Assembly (NCBI GenBank): GCA_002348265.1
Contig: DEAT01000019.1
Coordinates: 1-9,928 of the forward strand
Source of the DNA: Gemmatimonadales bacterium UBA2975
GTDB lineage: Bacteria > Gemmatimonadota > Gemmatimonadetes > Longimicrobiales > Gaopeijiaceae
DNA length: 9,928 bases
Reading direction: 5' to 3'
The notes under the pieces are model-generated. The model saw only the letters and a list, made by a program, of their open reading frames with translations. It was not told the origin of the DNA and ran no database searches. Both the position numbers and the translations under genes were made by a program. This document shows, one piece after another, positions 6,806-9,928 of this stretch. The stretch's first letter is position 1, and the number at the start of each line of letters is the position of its first letter.

Positions 6806-6865
6806 CTAGTCCTCAACATATGGCGCTGCCAATCAATTGTTGCGATCAGACTAGGGCTTCCTAGT
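6806..6865. terminator. Possible hairpin structures at the convergent hmuS/chaN junction
   Basis: CTAGTC (6806-6811) pairs with GACTAG (6849-6854). Inside it CAACA (6814-6818) pairs with TGTTG (6838-6842), and inside that TGGC (6821-6824) pairs with GCCA (6828-6831), giving a nested, interrupted hairpin. ACTAGG (6850-6855) can instead pair with CCTAGT (6860-6865) across a GCTT loop, so the two folds compete. The structure overlaps the chaN stop codon and lies between two converging operons, where a bidirectional terminator is expected. No T-run follows on either strand, so assignment as an intrinsic terminator is weak. Confidence 0.25.
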
Positions 6866-7903
6866 TAGGACCACGTAATCGGCTAGGGGAGCGTGGTCGG
6901 AATTAGACCACAAATCGATGTCGTCGACCTTTGTCATCACCACGGTGGTTACCCGGGTACCTGGCCGATAGGAAGAGATGTGCTCCTGAATTCCGGTTCC
7001 TTTTTCCACATGGAAGGAGCCTGCCATATGGAGAACGAACGCTCCTATGTGCTCGACCAAGGCTTCTGTGATGGAGTAGCCCATGGAGGCGTCCCATAGG
7101 GCCTGAGCTTGGATCATGTTTGGGTTTATCTCGTGACCAGCCGGACCTTCTTCGCTCTGTGATTCTTTTTCATTACTTACACTCGGATCCCCCATGACAG
7201 TTATCGTATCTGATTCTGAATGAGTCCCTCGTATTGCTTCCGTCATCACAGTATCCCATTGAGCTCGGTATCGTTCAGATGGCCCTCGATATGGAAGTGG
7301 GGGGAGATAGGAGCGAGCTTGCTCTGATAGCATGGTTAGTGATGCGGGACCTTCGTTGGTTACCCGATTCACGTACCTACGAGGCGCGTTAGCCGCTATG
7401 ACGGGTACTCCAAACTCACGGGCATTCTCTACCAATGGTCGATAACGATTGGCATAGTCCTCCCATGGCCTCGAGGATCGGAGGAAATGCACCTCTGTTA
7501 TCAATCCTGCGAGGTATTCATCGACCACGTACTGCACATCCCGCTCGAACATCTCAAGCGAAAGTATCACTGGCCGACCTGAGCCAAGATCGGAACCGAT
7601 CCGTTTCAGCACCTCAAGTAGTAGCAGGGTTTGGAATGAGTGTCCGACCATGTCATCGTGTTCTTCTCCAACTAACAAGACTTCGTCTCCAATAGCCCTG
7701 TCCACGATTGCCGAAAGTGTGGTGGCCTTACCGTCCCGATCGTACACCCTGTAGTCAATACCATCAGTGATTGTTGAGTGGACGACGGGCTCCCCGGTCC
7801 TGTGCTGACTGGCAGCAGGCCAAGGAAGCGTGGTCATTAATAGAGATAGGACGATAAGAGAACGAGTCTGCACAACGAACGTTGCGCTCTTCTGTTTCGA
7901 CAT
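6851..7903 (-). CDS. chaN: ChaN-family (cofactor/heme-binding, TIKI superfamily) exported protein
   Basis: This protein of 350 residues resembles the ChaN-like heme-binding family (Cofac_haem_bdg). Conserved blocks, numbered from the ATG at 7903, are VGEEHDD (78-84), LSLEMFERDVQ (114-124), RPWEDYANRYRPLVE, VIAANAPRR (168-176), LPPLPY, ALWDASMGYSI, LHMAGSFHVE (291-300) and a final ADYVVLT. The N-terminus MSKQKSATFVVQTR plus SLIVLSLLMTTLPW and AAS is a Sec signal with no lipobox, so it is likely periplasmic and not a lipoprotein. A hydrophilic insertion (about 224-262, rich in Ser, Glu and Asp) interrupts the domain. An in-frame GTG at 7972, directly after the pepSY stop, would add 23 residues with no signal character, so the internal ATG is preferred despite lacking a clear ribosome-binding site. 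Campylobacter ChaN binds heme. A role in iron or heme handling here is inferred from family and neighbours. Confidence 0.85.
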   Translation of the reverse strand: MSKQKSATFVVQTRSLIVLSLLMTTLPWPAASQHRTGEPVVHSTITDGIDYRVYDRDGKATTLSAIVDRAIGDEVLLVGEEHDDMVGHSFQTLLLLEVLKRIGSDLGSGRPVILSLEMFERDVQYVVDEYLAGLITEVHFLRSSRPWEDYANRYRPLVENAREFGVPVIAANAPRRYVNRVTNEGPASLTMLSEQARSYLPPLPYRGPSERYRAQWDTVMTEAIRGTHSESDTITVMGDPSVSNEKESQSEEGPAGHEINPNMIQAQALWDASMGYSITEALVEHIGAFVLHMAGSFHVEKGTGIQEHISSYRPGTRVTTVVMTKVDDIDLWSNSDHAPLADYVVLTRKP

Positions 7904-7972
7904 AGTTAGGATGCTTTTGTTTAGTGCTAAGAAGGCATGCCAGTGAGGTGCGTCACACCCTTCATTCACCAC

Positions 7973-9694
7973 TCAGTTTCTCTCTCTGGAAACACGTATG
8001 ATCATGCCTAGCCATACGACAATAGATCCAAGCATTAGGAGCCCGAAACCGATCAGGACCCACCAGACGCCTTGAGGTGTATCTGGCCAGGTGGCTGGTT
8101 TTTCTATATTTACATCAGGGATTGTCATAGTGAACACAGACTGGTGAATCTGCCCGTCTCTGCCTGTCACGCGGACGATCGATTCTTCCCCAGGCGTGAA
8201 CTCTAGTTCCGTGCGAGGCCTCCATGCAGGTCCGGTCATTCTTGAGACAGACCCCTCAGCTGTGACAAGCTCAGCTCTTTCGTAGTTCGGGAGACCGGAG
8301 CCGAGAAATCTAGCACTTACCCTAGCTCCTTCTTCTGGTCGGCACGGAACACTGCAGTCTAACCTAGCGGACCAAGGACCGACTTTAACACTTCCGATGG
8401 TAATAGGCTTATTCACCGGTGAACTGTAGGCGCGGATACCGTTGGTCGTACTGAATCCCGCTAGCGTCAGGTATGTAATGGTGATGGCGGCTGAAATGGG
8501 CGCACCGCGAAGCAAGCCCTGCTGTTGTTTTCGAGCGGTGATAGATCGGACTACCCAGACATACATTCCAGACAGGATCGAGAACGATAGCAGCAGCCCC
8601 AGAACGAACCACAATATTTGTGTAGCTAAGCCTCCGAAATAACCGAAGTGTATTGGATCGACAGCCTCTGTCATGTACGGCACAATTCCAAGATCCGAGC
8701 TCCTCTGGACATCAATGATCTCACCCGTGAGGGGGTGCAGGTGGATTTTGTCTGCACGATCTCTAGTGAACGGGTCTCCACCTCGACCATCTACGTAGAC
8801 TACTTGGCTCGGTGACTGGGATATGCGAAGGGTCTTAATATCTAGTTCTGGAAAACTCTCCTGAGCTAGCTCGACATAGCGATTAGGTGTAAGCAAGCTC
8901 GGCTGTGGCCCGAATGCAGCTAAGCTGGAAACATCTACCTGGGCCATGGGTGCCGAGACCAGTTGCTGATAGGCACCCAGTCTCTGATAACTGACTTCGA
9001 CAAAGTAGTAGATCCCAGTGATCGCTATGATCAGAGTGAAGGGTAGCCCCCATATTCCGGCAACTTTGTGCAGGTCAGACCACCGGCGCCGGCGGGTTCC
9101 GAAGAGCTTCAATGTCAGGAGTTGCCGGAGCCAACCGCCATAGAAAGTGAATCCCGTTATAGCCGAAGCGAGCAGGAAGAAGCTCGTCAGCGTAACAATG
9201 AGGATACCGCGGGCCCCATCGAACAACCTTCTGTGAAAGGTCCTGAAGAACCGCTCTACGTTGAAGAAGCCTGTATGGCCCAGTACTTCTCCCGTGTATG
9301 GATTAACCGAAACCTTTCTCGTTTCCCCGCTGGGTACCGCCACGAACGCGAGTGCCGCGGTCATGCCGCGGTCCGTTGGGCGACTCGAGGCTCCTGGTGC
9401 GTAAATGGTCTGGACTGCGCCGTCTGGAAACGAGGTTTCTAGATTCGACATCATCGCAGTCCAGTCGTACTCAGTTATGTCACTCGGACGAGTGTCTACT
9501 CTGCGAGCGGGGTCGATCAGCATATCTATTTCATCAGATAGCGTGGCGAAAGTTCCGGACAGGCAGACAACGAATAGGATCAAACCCAGATTGAGCCCTA
9601 TCCATCCGTGGAGCTCGAAGAGGATTTTGCGCCAATTGGGTCGCCGAGTCACACGCACTTCGATGGAACGCTCCCGATCAGTATCTGTTGACAT
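7973..9694 (-). CDS. PepSY-associated transmembrane protein (PiuB-like iron-regulated inner-membrane protein)
   Basis: This 573-residue inner-membrane protein has the PepSY-TM layout. Cytoplasmic KILFELHGWIGL leads into helix 1 (about 31-50). A periplasmic PepSY-like region follows, with VSVNPYTGEVLG (128-139). Next come FRTFHRRLF (150-158), helix 2 (163-185), RRRWSDLHKVAGIW and helix 3 (212-234), a second periplasmic PepSY-like region with IHLHPLTGEIIDV, DPIHFGYFGG, helix 4 (358-381), helix 5 (about 398-415), a tail domain, and a last helix (543-566). Histidines at 29, 154, 209 and 349 next to helices fit the conserved histidines of this family, some of which reduce ferric siderophores or pass electrons via heme. 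The tail (about 425-540), with Cys447 and Cys451, is longer than in simple family members. It is the first gene of an operon with chaN. A Fur-like operator lies 7 bp before its ATG, which has no Shine-Dalgarno sequence. Confidence 0.87.
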   Translation of the reverse strand: MSTDTDRERSIEVRVTRRPNWRKILFELHGWIGLNLGLILFVVCLSGTFATLSDEIDMLIDPARRVDTRPSDITEYDWTAMMSNLETSFPDGAVQTIYAPGASSRPTDRGMTAALAFVAVPSGETRKVSVNPYTGEVLGHTGFFNVERFFRTFHRRLFDGARGILIVTLTSFFLLASAITGFTFYGGWLRQLLTLKLFGTRRRRWSDLHKVAGIWGLPFTLIIAITGIYYFVEVSYQRLGAYQQLVSAPMAQVDVSSLAAFGPQPSLLTPNRYVELAQESFPELDIKTLRISQSPSQVVYVDGRGGDPFTRDRADKIHLHPLTGEIIDVQRSSDLGIVPYMTEAVDPIHFGYFGGLATQILWFVLGLLLSFSILSGMYVWVVRSITARKQQQGLLRGAPISAAITITYLTLAGFSTTNGIRAYSSPVNKPITIGSVKVGPWSARLDCSVPCRPEEGARVSARFLGSGLPNYERAELVTAEGSVSRMTGPAWRPRTELEFTPGEESIVRVTGRDGQIHQSVFTMTIPDVNIEKPATWPDTPQGVWWVLIGFGLLMLGSIVVWLGMIIRVSRERN

Positions 9695-9701
9695 CGAGCC
9701 A

Positions 9702-9720
9702 GATGAGAACGATTCTCATC
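9702..9720. promoter_or_regulatory. Candidate Fur-type iron operator between pepSY and the right-edge gene
   Basis: This is a perfect 19-bp inverted repeat, arms GATGAGAA and TTCTCATC around CGA. Its core TGAGAACGATTCTCA closely fits a Fur 7-1-7 box of the TGAGAAT-type and differs from the hmuT site at two of 15 positions. It lies 7 bp upstream of the pepSY ATG and 37 bp upstream of the divergent gene at 9758, so it could repress both when iron is plentiful. The identity of the regulator is inferred. Confidence 0.75.
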
Positions 9721-9757
9721 AGCAACTTGCACAATACAACCTTAGCCTCGTGCCATC

Positions 9758-9928
9758 ATGAACGGTAGAGACGAAGAAACGCTGATCACTGAAAACGACG
9801 TTCAATCCTCTTCTATTGAGCGGAGAACATTCCTGGGCCGTTTCGGCTTGGCCGCCGGACTCATTGGGATGGCCGGTATGACCCAAGCCTGCGGCAGTGG
9901 AGCTGCGTCTGACTCTGACCAGATGGAA
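9758..9928 (+). CDS. Exported protein with twin-arginine-like signal (3' partial, function unknown)
   Basis: The frame runs 57 codons from ATG 9758 to the window end without a stop. An in-frame TAG at 9743-9745 rules out an upstream start. After a polar N-terminus (MNGRDEETLITENDV) comes SIERRTFLGRFGLAAGLIG, which matches the twin-arginine pattern R-R-x-F-L followed by a weakly hydrophobic stretch, so a folded, possibly cofactor-bearing protein exported by Tat is likely. Cys at about codon 47 (TQACGSG) followed by a Ser/Ala/Asp-rich spacer suggests a lipoprotein, but TQAC is a poor lipobox. No functional domain is visible. It is divergent from pepSY with 63 bp between starts and shares the Fur-like operator, which hints at an iron-related role. 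No clear ribosome-binding site precedes the ATG. Confidence 0.7.
   Translation, partial: MNGRDEETLITENDVQSSSIERRTFLGRFGLAAGLIGMAGMTQACGSGAASDSDQME

Noticed and set aside
7904..7972. GTG at 7972 as the chaN start
   Set aside because: It would put 23 non-signal residues before a well-formed Sec signal. The internal ATG at 7903 gives a normal exported ChaN protein.
9068..9761. Plus-strand open frames opposite the pepSY gene
   Set aside because: They lie antisense to a gene with clear domain conservation, show no recognisable motifs, and are explained as shadows of its coding frame.

Overview
The window is bacterial chromosome with compact gene packing. Seven complete protein genes, one gene cut by the left edge and one cut by the right edge cover nearly all of it, and no gap without a gene exceeds 300 bases. 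The envelope and heme-uptake genes fit a Gram-negative (diderm) bacterium: a periplasmic heme-binding protein, a cytoplasmic HemS-type protein, a ChaN-type heme protein, a PepSY transmembrane protein and a Tat-like export signal. Base composition looks roughly balanced. I cannot fix the phylum from sequence alone. An environmental, possibly marine, lineage outside the classic enterics is plausible, but that is an inference. I see no insertion sequence, integrase, CRISPR array, rRNA or tRNA.

Left part (1-1790, + strand): aromatic amino-acid biosynthesis. The window opens inside the glutamine-amidotransferase half of what looks like a fused anthranilate synthase, TrpE(G). It is followed by a type I-beta DAHP synthase carrying an N-terminal regulatory-type domain. 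A 25-codon reading frame links the two: it overlaps the amidotransferase stop and ends on the Shine-Dalgarno sequence of the DAHP synthase. Next, on the minus strand (1914-2630), is an exported SGNH/GDSL hydrolase.

Centre (2631-6727, + strand): a heme-acquisition operon. It encodes HmuT (periplasmic heme binding), HmuU (FecCD permease), HmuV (ATPase) and a HemS/HmuS-type heme-handling protein. The genes overlap or nearly touch. A 21-bp perfect inverted repeat just upstream of hmuT is a strong candidate Fur-type iron operator. Further upstream, in the divergent promoter region, is a dense set of interleaved repeats.

Right part (6851-9694, - strand): a convergent pair made of a PepSY-type inner-membrane protein followed by a ChaN-family heme-binding protein. 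A second Fur-like palindrome, very similar in core to the first, lies immediately upstream of the pepSY start. It sits between that gene and a divergent gene cut by the window end, which encodes a protein with a twin-arginine-like signal. The two near-identical operators suggest one iron-starvation regulon: heme import and handling in one direction, and membrane and surface heme/iron handling in the other.

The most unusual features are (i) a 16-codon mini-ORF with 4-nt overlaps at both ends and a run of nine A's at the hmuT-hmuU junction, (ii) the interleaved repeats upstream of hmuT, (iii) the matching operators, and (iv) the right-edge gene with a Tat-like signal. Most genes belong to known families. 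I found no clear evidence of an entirely new system, but the iron-linked cluster and its intercistronic architecture deserve a second look.
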